A program made the position numbers and the translations under genes. The notes below the pieces were generated by a model. It had not been told where the DNA came from, searched no databases, and saw only the letters and a program-made list of their open reading frames with translations. Below are positions 26,175 through 35,489 of a stretch of 64,000 nucleotides of DNA, in pieces. This stretch comes from Qipengyuania citrea (GTDB lineage Bacteria; Pseudomonadota; Alphaproteobacteria; Sphingomonadales; Sphingomonadaceae): NCBI RefSeq assembly GCF_009828015.1, contig NZ_WTYG01000001.1:186001-250000 (forward strand), written 5' to 3'. Numbering within the stretch: position 1 is the first letter of the stretch; every line of letters starts with the position of its first letter.

Positions 26175-27061
26175 TACTCGCGTCCCATTGTGAAGGGTTC
26201 AATGCTAAACGCGACTGCCGGTCGCTCTGCGGGATGCTCCAAACCCGAATTCGGAAGATCCACCGCGTCTGATAATTCATCAAGCCCGGCGAAAATGAGT
26301 GCGAGAAGGGCGAACCCGACGAGAAAAACAAGAAGCGATTTGAAGTGCCCCGCTGTGTGTGCCGCTTGATGAAGAAGCAAAGCTCTTACCGCCGCAGCCA
26401 GGAGCAACCCTGCAAGGACGGTGAGGAGCCAAGGCAGCCCGAAACTATCGACACTGTGTACCATCCAGAATGCCAACAGCGCAGAACCGATGAAGGCCAG
26501 AGCGAGACCGACCTGTAGCGCGATGCGGTCCATTCGGCTTGAGCTAGCGGCTATGAACCTGGAGCCAATCTGACGACTGACCAAGACATTCGCCATGGCC
26601 AACCCTGCCGCGGTGACTATTGCCAAAGTCACGGAAGCGGCTGCTGCAATACCGAGGGTCAAACCATAGCCGATCAGATCGACGATGGAGAAGATCGACG
26701 ATACAGCAACATTGGACAAATCCTCGTCATGATCATGCTGCTTTCTTTTGCCGTCCGCGAAACGGCCTCTGAGATAGCCGGCTGCCTTGCACAGAAGAAC
26801 ATAGGCTCCTCCACCGAGCAAAAAGAGCACAGGGATGGCCCAGCTGTCGACTGCCGATTGGACGAACGGCGTAACCGCTAGCGCAGCGGTCGCAAACAGA
26901 ACGCCCGCAGCAGCAGGATACAACAGATCGGACCGGCGCAATCCCGCCCCCACACGTTCGACCCACAACGTCCCTACGACCAAGCCGGTGCTTGCGAATA
27001 TCGCAAGAAGCAAAACATGCGATCGGCTTTGTGTCTCAAAGATAGTGTCGAAAAGGCTCAT
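26174..27061 (-). CDS. ZIP-like multi-helix membrane protein with degenerate metal motif
   Basis: The 295-residue protein has about eight helices. A His/Asp-rich loop (KRKQHDHDEDLS, about 106-117) lies between helices 3 and 4, as in ZIP transporters. The helix 4 region reads SIFSIVDLIGYGLTLGIAA, where ZIPs usually have His-Asn-x2-Asp-Gly, so the usual His ligand is missing. It may be a divergent ZIP transporter or an unrelated membrane protein; I am not certain. It overlaps both neighbours by a single base (TAATG junction with the small His-rich gene upstream). Confidence 0.55.
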   Translation of the reverse strand: MSLFDTIFETQSRSHVLLLAIFASTGLVVGTLWVERVGAGLRRSDLLYPAAAGVLFATAALAVTPFVQSAVDSWAIPVLFLLGGGAYVLLCKAAGYLRGRFADGKRKQHDHDEDLSNVAVSSIFSIVDLIGYGLTLGIAAAASVTLAIVTAAGLAMANVLVSRQIGSRFIAASSSRMDRIALQVGLALAFIGSALLAFWMVHSVDSFGLPWLLTVLAGLLLAAAVRALLLHQAAHTAGHFKSLLVFLVGFALLALIFAGLDELSDAVDLPNSGLEHPAERPAVAFSIEPFTMGRE

Positions 27062-27240
27062 TAGCTTTTCAAACCCCGTACCGCCGGAAGTTCGTCTGCG
27101 ACTTTCTTCCGCGCGACAGGCAAATCTCCATCAAAATCTTTTCGGGGAGATGTCCTCATAAGCAAGGGCTGATCGTCATGATCCTCTTCGCGGTGGCTAT
27201 GGCCGCTCCGTTCACCCTGATCTCGGTTGTCATTGCTCAT
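27061..27240 (-). CDS. Small His/charged-rich protein (59 residues)
   Basis: This ORF starts at 27240 within an ATGA overlap of the exchanger stop and ends in a TAATG overlap with the ZIP-like start, so it is translationally coupled on both sides. The product is hydrophilic with a His/Asp/Glu patch (HSHREEDHDDQ, residues 14-24) and a basic C-terminal half. It may be a soluble metal-buffering partner of the surrounding transporters. I do not recognise a family. The overlaps and metal-ligand patch are the support. Confidence 0.6.
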   Translation of the reverse strand: MSNDNRDQGERSGHSHREEDHDDQPLLMRTSPRKDFDGDLPVARKKVADELPAVRGLKS

Positions 27241-28259
27241 CCGGCTCCTCCGGAGACTTGCAAAGGCTTCACCCACAGGAATATTACGGCAATAAAAGCC
27301 GCATTGGCTGCCCAGAACGCGAAGATGTGCCATCGACCAAAGCCTCTTTTCTCTTCGTCTCCCAACGAAAGAAAGAGAGCGTATAGCGCGGCCATCAGCA
27401 CGACGAACGCGAGACTGACCCAGAAGAGTTGAAAATTCTCGATCGGCGTTCCGATGATGGTGAGCGGGATGAAGGCGAGCGTCATGGTCACGACATGGTC
27501 GCCGATCACGCTTGTGCTGGCGGAGGTCACCTGACCGGAGCGCGCGACGCTCCAGGTCGTGAACACCTCGGGCAGCGATGCGACGGCGGCAGTGATGAAA
27601 AGACCGCCGACGATATTCGGGATGCCGAGTGCGCTCACGATCCTTTCGGTCGAGAATACGGTGAAGTAGGCCCCGACCGCCAGGGCGCCGACGCCCGCTA
27701 TGGCCATCCATTTCTCCTTTAGACTCCACTCTACCTCCTCTCCCTTCTCTCGGCCCCGAACGAGAGCCTGAAGGAGATAGGCGAGATACGCGATCAGCAG
27801 CAGCCATCCATCGATCGGCTGCAACCCGCGCCAAGGGGCGGGAAGCGTCAGTAGAGCGAAGACCGCGAGGATCGCCAGGTAAGGCAGCGCCTGGACGGTA
27901 AGAGCCCCCTTATCGACCGCGACGTAATGATCACGACGATGCTTCTTGTGCTCCTTGTCAGCACCTTCAAGGGCCCCTTTACGGGTCGCCAGATAAGCGG
28001 TCGTCACGATCACCGGAATCACCAGAACGGTCGAACCCAGCATGGCGCCAAGGCCGATATCGGACACATCACGAGCAGCGCTCGTCACATTGATGCCCAT
28101 CTCTGGCGAAGCGGCGGCTAGACCTAAAAAGGAGCCCCCCGCCGCGACGGAGAACCCCCATTGCTTGCGTAATTTCTTGAGCGGTGCGGACAGGCGTTCC
28201 GCGCCCCAATGAGCGGCCCAGACGGCGGCGAGGAGAACCGCTGCCCAGACCGCGATCAC
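27237..28259 (-). CDS. CaCA-family sodium/calcium exchanger-like protein
   Basis: The 340-residue membrane protein has two inverted alpha repeats: GSFLGLAAASPEMGINVTSA (about 42-61) and ITAAVASLPEVFTTWSVARSG (about 228-248). The SPE and LPE acidic motifs form the ion site of Na+/Ca2+ exchangers. A charged, His-containing loop (EHKKHRRDHY) lies after the first repeat. In this operon a divalent-metal role is as likely as calcium. The start overlaps the end of the upstream CDF gene. Confidence 0.82.
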   Translation of the reverse strand: MIAVWAAVLLAAVWAAHWGAERLSAPLKKLRKQWGFSVAAGGSFLGLAAASPEMGINVTSAARDVSDIGLGAMLGSTVLVIPVIVTTAYLATRKGALEGADKEHKKHRRDHYVAVDKGALTVQALPYLAILAVFALLTLPAPWRGLQPIDGWLLLIAYLAYLLQALVRGREKGEEVEWSLKEKWMAIAGVGALAVGAYFTVFSTERIVSALGIPNIVGGLFITAAVASLPEVFTTWSVARSGQVTSASTSVIGDHVVTMTLAFIPLTIIGTPIENFQLFWVSLAFVVLMAALYALFLSLGDEEKRGFGRWHIFAFWAANAAFIAVIFLWVKPLQVSGGAG

Positions 28260-28885
28260 TTGCGCCAGCCCTCGTGCTCTGTGCCCTCTTCCTCATGGAT
28301 GTCCATATGCGCATCGCGCAGGATCTCGATGCCGCCGTAGATCGCTATGCAGGCCACACCGATCCCGACGACGAGATCGGGCCAATTCGATCCGGTGAAA
28401 AACACTACGATACCCGCTATGATAATCCCGCCGTTCGAAACGAAATCATTCAAACTGAACGTGGTGGCTGCACGTAAATTGACATCCTTATTCTGCAAAC
28501 GTTTCAGCAGGTAAAGGCACCAGAGGTTCACCGCACCGGCAACCAGCGCCATCACCATCATGACGCCGCCGATCGGATCCGAACCCTCCATGAAGCGCCG
28601 GATGGCATCGAGAATCACACCGCCTGCGAACACAAGCAGCATGACCCCGGAAAAACGCGCGGCTCCGCGCTTCCAGACCCGGGAGCGGGTGAGCGCAAGC
28701 AGGCTCAATGCATAGACAATCGCGTCCGACGAATTGTCGAGCCCATTGGCAATCAGCGCGTTGGAATCGCCGATTACCCCGGTGATGAAAAACCCTATCG
28801 CAATCGCCACATTGAGCCAGAAAACGATCCAGAGAGTGCGGCGCTTTTCGGCCGAATCGAGGTTGAGTTCGCCTTCGCCGCTCAT
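28256..28885 (-). CDS. Cation transporter, CDF-like, short form
   Basis: The 209-residue protein starts at 28885, overlapping the end of the SpoIIAA-like gene. It has six helices with CDF motifs DSNALIANGLDNSSDAIVY (about 42-60) and TFSLNDFVSNGGIII (about 143-157). It lacks the C-terminal cytoplasmic domain but has an acidic/His tail (HMDIHEEEGTEHEG). It is a likely divalent-metal exporter and sits in the same overlapping operon as CaCA, ZIP-like and CzcD. Confidence 0.85.
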   Translation of the reverse strand: MSGEGELNLDSAEKRRTLWIVFWLNVAIAIGFFITGVIGDSNALIANGLDNSSDAIVYALSLLALTRSRVWKRGAARFSGVMLLVFAGGVILDAIRRFMEGSDPIGGVMMVMALVAGAVNLWCLYLLKRLQNKDVNLRAATTFSLNDFVSNGGIIIAGIVVFFTGSNWPDLVVGIGVACIAIYGGIEILRDAHMDIHEEEGTEHEGWRK

Positions 28886-29253
28886 GACGCATTCCTTCCG
28901 TCTCTCGCCCAGCTTTCGGCGGCAACCCGCTCGACAGGTGTGAAAAACCTCATCTCCGCGCGGAATAGCGGATCGAAAAGCTTGGTGCCCCACTCTTCCC
29001 AACTACTATCGCCGACCATCGCGATCCGGCCGAAGCTGTCCTTGTGCTTCGCATCGAATTTCAGGTCGCGCCAGAGACCGCCCATATCCCAGCCAGAAAA
29101 GTCGGGAGCAAGTTCGATAAGCATCGGAACCGTCCCAGGAACTCGCGCCGCGACGCGCTCGAAAAACGGAACGAAGCGGTCATAGTCGCTATCGGAAAGC
29201 GTTCCGTCCGCCCTGATGAGCAACAGACCGTTATCTTCGATTGCGGTGAGCAT
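28882..29253 (-). CDS. SpoIIAA-like (STAS-type) protein
   Basis: The 123-residue soluble protein starts at 29253 behind AGAGGAGAAATC. It has the SpoIIAA-like pattern: an N-terminal beta strand and DGTLSDSDYDRFVPFFE helix, then GTVPMLIELAPDFSGWDMGGLWRD, then FGRIAMVGDSSWEEWGTKLF. Such proteins are common beside membrane transporters, but their role is unclear. It overlaps the following CDF gene by four bases and is the first clear gene of the run that ends with CzcD. Confidence 0.78.
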   Translation of the reverse strand: MLTAIEDNGLLLIRADGTLSDSDYDRFVPFFERVAARVPGTVPMLIELAPDFSGWDMGGLWRDLKFDAKHKDSFGRIAMVGDSSWEEWGTKLFDPLFRAEMRFFTPVERVAAESWARDGRNAS

Positions 29254-29693
29254 GGCGATTTCTCCTCTTGAATGTTCCGCGCGACCGTCGAGCGGCTTTG
29301 GCGCGTCCTCTGGACAGCGGTAAAAGATGCGCTCGAAACCTCGATAGTTGCAGGTGAAGGGCCGTCCCGGGCTACAATCTTCGATCGTAAGATGGCGCAC
29401 TTGCATTGGCCGCGCATGCCGTTCGAAGGGCTTATGGTCATGGTATATGCGATGGCCTCACCCTCATCGCGCCAGATGCCGACAGCGGACAGATCACCGT
29501 CCGAAGGTTGCACCTCTGCATAGAAGCCATCGGCGAAAAACACCCACGCCGTGCCCGTATCGCAGCCGGGCGTTCTGCCGAGGCTCCGCGCGCCCGCAAT
29601 TGAGTCCGATACCGGATCGCTTCGAGACTTGTCAGTCCCGAAGCGATCTGAGGCAGACAAATTGACCTAGCTAACTTCAATTAGCCCTCCCCT
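29254..29693. other. Intergenic region of about 440 bases
   Basis: This lies between the SpoIIAA-like gene and the czcA stop. It should contain the promoter of the SpoIIAA-CzcD operon. Minus-strand frames extending into it (29061-29660 and up to 29406) have no ribosome-binding site or recognised motif and overlap the real gene, so I do not call a CDS. No clear operator dyad was found. Confidence 0.45.
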
Positions 29694-32600
29694 TCAAGTA
29701 ACATCCCGAAGTTCTTTACGTTCCTCAGGCGTGACGTTGCGACGCAGGCGGTCCCACCATCTTTGGCGCCAGCTTCGCTTCTCCTTGCCATCATCGAGTA
29801 CCAGGCGAGCGATCGCTGGCAAAACGAACAGCGTGAGCGCAGTGGCTGTGATCAGCCCGCCGATAACCACCGTAGCCAAGGGACGTTGCACCTCAGCACC
29901 TGTTCCTGTGGCAATCGCCATCGGCACAAAACCCAGCGACGCCACCAACGCGGTCATGAGCACCGGTCGCAGTCGCGCCAGCGCGCCATCGGCAATCGCC
30001 TCATCCAGTGACATCCCGCTGTCGAGTCGCTGCCGGATCGCGGTCATCATGACGAGACCGTTGAGCACCGCCACGCCGGAAAGCGCGATAAAGCCGACCG
30101 CTGCCGACACCGAGAATGGCAAGCCTCGCAGCGCCAGAGCGAACACCCCGCCAGCCAAGGCCATGGGAATGGCACTGAACACGGCAAGCGCTGGAACCCA
30201 TCCACCCAAAGCCATGAACAGCAAGAGGAGAACCAGAGCGAAGGCAATCGGGACGACGATGGTGAGCCGCGCCTGCGCTTCCTGCAGGTTCTGATACTGT
30301 CCGCCCCATTCGATGAAGGAGGCCGGCGGCATATCGACGCCGGTCGAAACCCTTTCCTGCGCTTCCTCAACAAAGGAGCCGAGATCGCGCTCGCGTACGT
30401 TGGCCGAGACGATCACAAGCCTTCGGCCCTGCTCTCGCCGAACCTCGGCAAGGCCATCGACGACCTGAAAATCGGCCAATGTCCGCAAAGGAACGGTGAC
30501 CCCGTTTTCAAGCACGATCGGGAGCGCGCCGAGCTGGTCGAAATCGTCGCGCGTAGCATCCTCGAGGCGCACGACAACATCGAAACGGCGATCGCCCTCG
30601 AACACCAGTCCTGCTGGCCGCCCGCCGAGCGCGATAGCAACCGACTGTGCCACTTCCTCGACGGTCAGACCATAGCGCGCGATGGTCGGGCGATCGAAGG
30701 CGATGTCCAGCGTAGGAAAGCCGGTCACCTGCTGCACCTTCACGTCCGCGGCGCCTTCGACACCTCCAAGCACGCCCGCGACCTCGCCCGCAGCTTCGGT
30801 GAGCGCAGTGAGGTCATCGCCGTAGAGCTTGACCGCGACATCGCCGCGCACACCGGCGATCAGCTCGTTGAAGCGCAGCTCGATAGGCTGGCTGAACTCG
30901 TAGAGATTGCCGATGAGGCCTCCGAGCGCGCTTTCCATTTCACCAACAAGCTCATCTTTCGGCAAATCGGGATCGGGCCATTCGTCGCGAGGCTTCAGGA
31001 TGACATAAGCGTCCGAAGCATTGGGGGGCATTGGATCGCTGGCGACTTCGGCCGTGCCCGTCCGTGAGAACACAAGATCAACTTGGGGAAACTCTTCGAG
31101 CCGGTCTTCGACCCGCCGCTGCATCGCCAGCGAGCGTTCGAGCGATGTCGAGGGGATGCGCAAGGATTGCACCGCGATGTCGCGTTCATCGAGCTGCGGG
31201 GTGAACTCGCTGCCCAGAAAGCCGAACACAAAAACCGCTACTGTGAAGAGACCAACCCCGGCACCAATCATCGGCCAGGGCCGCGCAATGACCTTGCGCA
31301 CGGCGGGACCGTAGCGCTCTTTGGCCCAGCGAATGGGCTTCACCTCCTTTTCGGTCAGCTTCTTGTTGAGCAGGACCGCAATCATCGCTGGCACGAAGGT
31401 CAATGAAAGAACGAAGGCCGAAGCCAGCGCGAGCATCATCGTGATCGCCATGGGCGAGAACGTCTTGCCCTCGACCCCGGTAAAGGTCAGCAGCGGCGCG
31501 AAGACGAGGAAGATAATCGCCTGACCGTAGACGGTCGGTTTGATCATTTCCTGCGCTGCGAGACGCGTTTCGGTCAGCCGCTCACCCAAGGTAAGCAAGC
31601 GTCCTTCGCGATGTTGCCGGGCCGCAAGCCGGGCGACGCTGTTCTCGACAATGATGACCGCACCATCGACGATCAGCCCGAAGTCGAGCGCGCCCAGGCT
31701 CATCAGATTACCTGAGACACCAAGCCGGTTCATCCCCACCGCTGCCATCAGCATCGAAACGGGAATGACCAGTGCGGTGATTATGGCGGCGCGGATATTG
31801 CCGAGCAAGAGGAACAGGACGGCGATCACGAGCAATGCGCCTTCGAGCAGGTTCTTTTCGACGGTGGAGATCGTCGCATCGACTAGTGAGGAACGATTGT
31901 AGACAATCTCAGCGACAACTCCGTCCGGAAGCGATGCGCGGACCTCTTCAAGTCTCTCGGCAGCACCAGCCGCAACGGTCCGGCTGTTCTCGCCCGCGCG
32001 CATCAACACGGTTCCCACCACCGCCTCTTCACCGTTCAGTGAAGCAGCACCGGTTCGCAGGTCGCCGCCGATCTCCACATCGGCCACATCGCCGATGCGG
32101 ATGGGCACGCCCTCGCGGGTCGCAATGACGGCTTCTTCGATGTCGGCAATGCTGCCCAGCCTCGCGTCCACGCGGACAAGCAGGGCTTCGTCGGCACGAT
32201 CGACGAAATTGGCGCCTGCCGCCAGATTGGCGGCTTCTAGAGCATCGATGAGTGAGTCGAATGACAGGCCATAGCCGGTGAGACGTGCCGGATCGGGCTG
32301 AACAAGGAATTGCTTTTCGAACCCGCCAATCGAATCCACGCCGGCCACGCCGTCGATCGAGCGCATCAACGGCGCGACCACCCAATCCTGCACAGTGCGC
32401 AGATAGGCCGCCTTAGCCACCTCACTCTCGAGGCGGTCGCCGCGTTCGGTGATGAAGCTGCCATCGGACTGCCAGCCTGTGCGGCCACCAGTGGTCGCAC
32501 CCTTGCCACCGGGATGCTCATACTCGATCGTATACATCAGCACTTCGCCAAGGCCGGTGGAGATCGGCCCCATGGTAGGCTCCGCTCCTTCGGGCAATGA

Positions 32601-33023
32601 AGCGCCAATCGGCGCGAGCCGTTCGTTCACCTGCTGCCGGGCGAAGTAGAGGTCGGTGCCCTCCTCGAAAATCGCGGTGACCTGGCTGAAGCCGTTGCGC
32701 GAAATCGATCGTGTCATCTCCAGGCCTTCGATCCCGGCAAGTCCGGTTTCGATGGGGAAGGTCACCTGCGTCTCGACCTGCGAAGGTGAGAGCGCGGCAG
32801 CGCTGGTGTTGATCTGGACCTGCGTGTTGGTGATGTCGGGAACCGCGTCGATCGGCAGGCGCACCAGATTGAACGCTCCGTAGATCGCTGCGAACACGGT
32901 CAGGACGATGATCGCCCAGCGGAAACGAACGGCGACATCGAGGATGACTCCGATCGGGCCGTGACGGTGGCTACCTTCGTCCGAAGACATGGGAGAAGAT
33001 GCCGTGGTTTGATCAATGGCCAT
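29694..33023 (-). CDS. czcA: CzcA-type heavy-metal RND efflux pump
   Basis: The 1109-residue inner-membrane pump has the HME-RND fold. Its helix 4 signature LDFGLIVDGAVIIVEN (about 443-458) is the DFG-x3-DGA-x4-EN form of divalent-metal exporters (Co/Zn/Cd), unlike the copper form in CusA here. The N-terminal helix carries VRLPIDAVPDITNTQVQI, also family-specific. It is preceded by AAAAGGAGGG and overlaps the czcB end by 11 bases. Together with CzcB and CzcC it moves metal across both membranes, using the proton gradient. Confidence 0.93.
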   Translation of the reverse strand: MAIDQTTASSPMSSDEGSHRHGPIGVILDVAVRFRWAIIVLTVFAAIYGAFNLVRLPIDAVPDITNTQVQINTSAAALSPSQVETQVTFPIETGLAGIEGLEMTRSISRNGFSQVTAIFEEGTDLYFARQQVNERLAPIGASLPEGAEPTMGPISTGLGEVLMYTIEYEHPGGKGATTGGRTGWQSDGSFITERGDRLESEVAKAAYLRTVQDWVVAPLMRSIDGVAGVDSIGGFEKQFLVQPDPARLTGYGLSFDSLIDALEAANLAAGANFVDRADEALLVRVDARLGSIADIEEAVIATREGVPIRIGDVADVEIGGDLRTGAASLNGEEAVVGTVLMRAGENSRTVAAGAAERLEEVRASLPDGVVAEIVYNRSSLVDATISTVEKNLLEGALLVIAVLFLLLGNIRAAIITALVIPVSMLMAAVGMNRLGVSGNLMSLGALDFGLIVDGAVIIVENSVARLAARQHREGRLLTLGERLTETRLAAQEMIKPTVYGQAIIFLVFAPLLTFTGVEGKTFSPMAITMMLALASAFVLSLTFVPAMIAVLLNKKLTEKEVKPIRWAKERYGPAVRKVIARPWPMIGAGVGLFTVAVFVFGFLGSEFTPQLDERDIAVQSLRIPSTSLERSLAMQRRVEDRLEEFPQVDLVFSRTGTAEVASDPMPPNASDAYVILKPRDEWPDPDLPKDELVGEMESALGGLIGNLYEFSQPIELRFNELIAGVRGDVAVKLYGDDLTALTEAAGEVAGVLGGVEGAADVKVQQVTGFPTLDIAFDRPTIARYGLTVEEVAQSVAIALGGRPAGLVFEGDRRFDVVVRLEDATRDDFDQLGALPIVLENGVTVPLRTLADFQVVDGLAEVRREQGRRLVIVSANVRERDLGSFVEEAQERVSTGVDMPPASFIEWGGQYQNLQEAQARLTIVVPIAFALVLLLLFMALGGWVPALAVFSAIPMALAGGVFALALRGLPFSVSAAVGFIALSGVAVLNGLVMMTAIRQRLDSGMSLDEAIADGALARLRPVLMTALVASLGFVPMAIATGTGAEVQRPLATVVIGGLITATALTLFVLPAIARLVLDDGKEKRSWRQRWWDRLRRNVTPEERKELRDVT

Positions 33024-34176
33024 GTTCTGCGCCCTCCTTTTCGAGCTCGGACTTCAACAGGAAGGCATTGGCAGTCGCGATCCGCTGACCGGGCTCGAGC
33101 CCGGAGAGGATCGTCACCATTCCGGCAGACCGGCTGCCGATCTCGACCTCCCGAGCCTGAAATCCGCGTCGTGTCCGCACGAAGACAACATCGCGTCCTT
33201 CGAGCACCTGCACAGCATCTTCGGGTACCGCGATACGGCTCTGGTCCAATTCGCCCGAGGGGCGAATACGCGCCTGAAGGAACGATCCGGGCTGCAGACC
33301 GGGAACGGCGCGCGTCAAGGTAAGAACCGCTGTCGCGCTACGGCTCTCGGCATCGAGCGAAGGCGTTACCGACCGGACGCGAGCGCCGATCTCCCTTCCA
33401 TCGCCGAGGATCAACGCAGCCTCGTCGCCAGGCTGGATGCGTGAAGCATCTTCGGAAGGCAGCGCAACCTCGATCTGCAAGCCGCTGGGATTGACCACGC
33501 TGTAAAGCTCCTCCCCGGCGTCGACGAACGAGCCGAGCACGATTGGAGCGGCGGTCACACGGCCCGAAAGCGGACTGGTGACAGCGAGCGAGCGTCCATC
33601 GCCGCTCACGCCTGCCGCGGCGACGGCCGCCTGCGACCGGTTCAGTTCGGAACGGGCAACGTCAAGATTGGCGCGCGCCGCTTCGAGATCCTGGCGTGCG
33701 GTCACGTTGGCTTCGAATAGCCGGCGCTCCCGTTCATAGGCCGCCGAAAGCTCGGTTACGCGGGCGCGGGCGGCACTAAGCTGGGAAGCGAGTGCAGCCG
33801 CATCGGCGCTTTCGATCCGAGCGACGGTCTCGCCCTGCCGGACATAATCGCCAAGCGTCTTGCCAACGCTGCGCACGACACCGGAAGCCCGTGCATCGAT
33901 GCGTGCGCTGGCGGTCGGACTTGCCGCAACCGTTGCAGGAAATACGAGTTCGACAGCGGCACCCGTTTGCACCGCTGCGACCTCGATCTCGGCGGTGCGG
34001 ATCTGCTCTTGCTCGATTAGCACGAGCCCCTCGGGCAGTTCTGTCTCTGCGACCTCTTCGTCCGCGTGGGTGTCGACCTGGCTGTCAGGCCAGAACATCA
34101 GCATCAAGGCCGAAACAAGTATGACAATTCCGGCGATGATCGCCAGTCTTTTGCGGTTCATTTTGGTATTCCTCAT
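33013..34176 (-). CDS. czcB: CzcB-type periplasmic adaptor
   Basis: The 387-residue membrane-fusion protein has an N-terminal anchor (about 9-28), an acidic stretch (DSQVDTHADEEVAE), then hairpin, lipoyl and beta-barrel domains. Typical motifs are GVVRSVGKTLGDYVRQGETV (lipoyl) and RVTAAPIVLGSFVDAGEELY. It links CzcA to CzcC. The start overlaps the czcC stop (ATGA), with an internal ATG five codons later as alternative. It ends His-Gly-His. No extra CusF domain is present, unlike CusB of this island. Confidence 0.9.
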   Translation of the reverse strand: MRNTKMNRKRLAIIAGIVILVSALMLMFWPDSQVDTHADEEVAETELPEGLVLIEQEQIRTAEIEVAAVQTGAAVELVFPATVAASPTASARIDARASGVVRSVGKTLGDYVRQGETVARIESADAAALASQLSAARARVTELSAAYERERRLFEANVTARQDLEAARANLDVARSELNRSQAAVAAAGVSGDGRSLAVTSPLSGRVTAAPIVLGSFVDAGEELYSVVNPSGLQIEVALPSEDASRIQPGDEAALILGDGREIGARVRSVTPSLDAESRSATAVLTLTRAVPGLQPGSFLQARIRPSGELDQSRIAVPEDAVQVLEGRDVVFVRTRRGFQAREVEIGSRSAGMVTILSGLEPGQRIATANAFLLKSELEKEGAEHGH

Positions 34177-35426
34177 TGTGCGGCCAGCCTGATCAGTTCG
34201 GCGGCAGCTTGTCCCCGGTCTTCTTGCGCAGCAATCAACGCCTCGCGAATGGCATCGCGCGCTTCGGCTGCGCTCAACACTTCGATCAACGGAAAACGGC
34301 CATTGCGATAACCGATGCGGACGAGCCGAAGAGCCTCCTCGGCCTGGGGGAGTGATGTCGTGGAAAGCGTCTCGACGCGCGCTTCGGCAGCAAGATATTG
34401 CGATCGTGCGCGCGTCACGGCTTGCTCGAAATCGGCCAACGCTACAGCCTCGCGAGCATTGGCGGCGCGCAGCCTTGCTTCGGCTGCAGCGATATTGCCC
34501 TGATTACGATTCAAGAAGGGAAGCGGGATCGAGACACCGAGAAGAAAGGCACTGTCATTGCTTTCCTCGAAGCGTCGAACACCGGCGGAAACGACGGGAT
34601 CGGGAATGCGCAGGCTGCGCTCACGATCGATCTCGGCGGCGGCGGCGGTGCTTTCCGCACGCGCCACTCGCAATTGCAGACCGCTTGCTGTCGCCATTAC
34701 AGCACCGGGCGGTTCGATCCCGGGGAACCTGCTCGGAACAAGCGGCGGCGCCCCCTGATCGCCCCATAGCGAGGCGAGGGCCGTTCGGGCTGCAAGACTT
34801 GTCGCTTCGGCGGCCTGAAGTTCGGCTTGCGCTTCCGCCAAGGCCGCTTCGGCCCGAAGAGCACGGAGCGGGGGCTCGCGCCCGACTTCTACGAGGAGAC
34901 CGGCAATGCGGGCGAGCTCTTCGTTTCGCTCAACCACATCGAGGGCCAGTTCGACGCGCGAGGCTGCTGCAGCCGCTGCTACGTAGCGTTCACGGACAAG
35001 AAATCCGAGTTCGGCCCCCGCAAGGTCAGCCCGCAGATCCGCCAGCTGTGCCTGCGCCCGGGCAGCCTCGACGCGTGTGCCGCGTTTACCTCCAAGTTCG
35101 AGCCGCTGTCCGACAGCAAGCGTATATTCGGTGGCGCTTAGCCCGGAGAAGGCCCCACTCCCGGCGATGTTCTCGACCTCGAGCGATATTTCAGGGTTGG
35201 GCCGCAACCGCGCCTGTCCGACAAGAGCCTGCGCCGCCTCGGCTTCCGCTCGAGGGCCGACGATGCGCGGGTTTAACTCGGTGTTAGCGGGTTCGGCAAC
35301 CACGCCTGTCCGGCCCAACGCCTCGTCGAGCGTCAGAAGCTCCCGCTCCTGCGCTGCCACAGGCGTGACAATTGCGGCGAGGGTTAGCCCTGCTATCAGG
35401 GCCCCTCGCCATTTGATGGCTGGCAT
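34173..35426 (-). CDS. czcC: CzcC-type outer-membrane channel
   Basis: The 417-residue TolC-family protein has a signal peptide ending near PVAAQE. Two repeats of long amphipathic helices follow, with EYTLAVGQRLELGGKRGTRV in the first and LLGVSIPLPFLNRNQGNI in the second. It is the outer-membrane exit for CzcBA. It is separated from the upstream czcI-like gene by 63 bases and probably shares its promoter. Confidence 0.9.
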   Translation of the reverse strand: MPAIKWRGALIAGLTLAAIVTPVAAQERELLTLDEALGRTGVVAEPANTELNPRIVGPRAEAEAAQALVGQARLRPNPEISLEVENIAGSGAFSGLSATEYTLAVGQRLELGGKRGTRVEAARAQAQLADLRADLAGAELGFLVRERYVAAAAAASRVELALDVVERNEELARIAGLLVEVGREPPLRALRAEAALAEAQAELQAAEATSLAARTALASLWGDQGAPPLVPSRFPGIEPPGAVMATASGLQLRVARAESTAAAAEIDRERSLRIPDPVVSAGVRRFEESNDSAFLLGVSIPLPFLNRNQGNIAAAEARLRAANAREAVALADFEQAVTRARSQYLAAEARVETLSTTSLPQAEEALRLVRIGYRNGRFPLIEVLSAAEARDAIREALIAAQEDRGQAAAELIRLAAQ

Positions 35427-35489
35427 TTTTCAAAACTCTCTCTGCTGACAAATCGAAATGCGCTGCGTCAAGCAGCGCAGTGACGGTCG

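Noticed and set aside
29061-29660. 199-codon minus-strand frame across the SpoIIAA-like start region
   Set aside because: It overlaps the well-supported SpoIIAA-like gene in another frame and has no ribosome-binding site or motif; a small real gene in 29260-29660 cannot be fully excluded.
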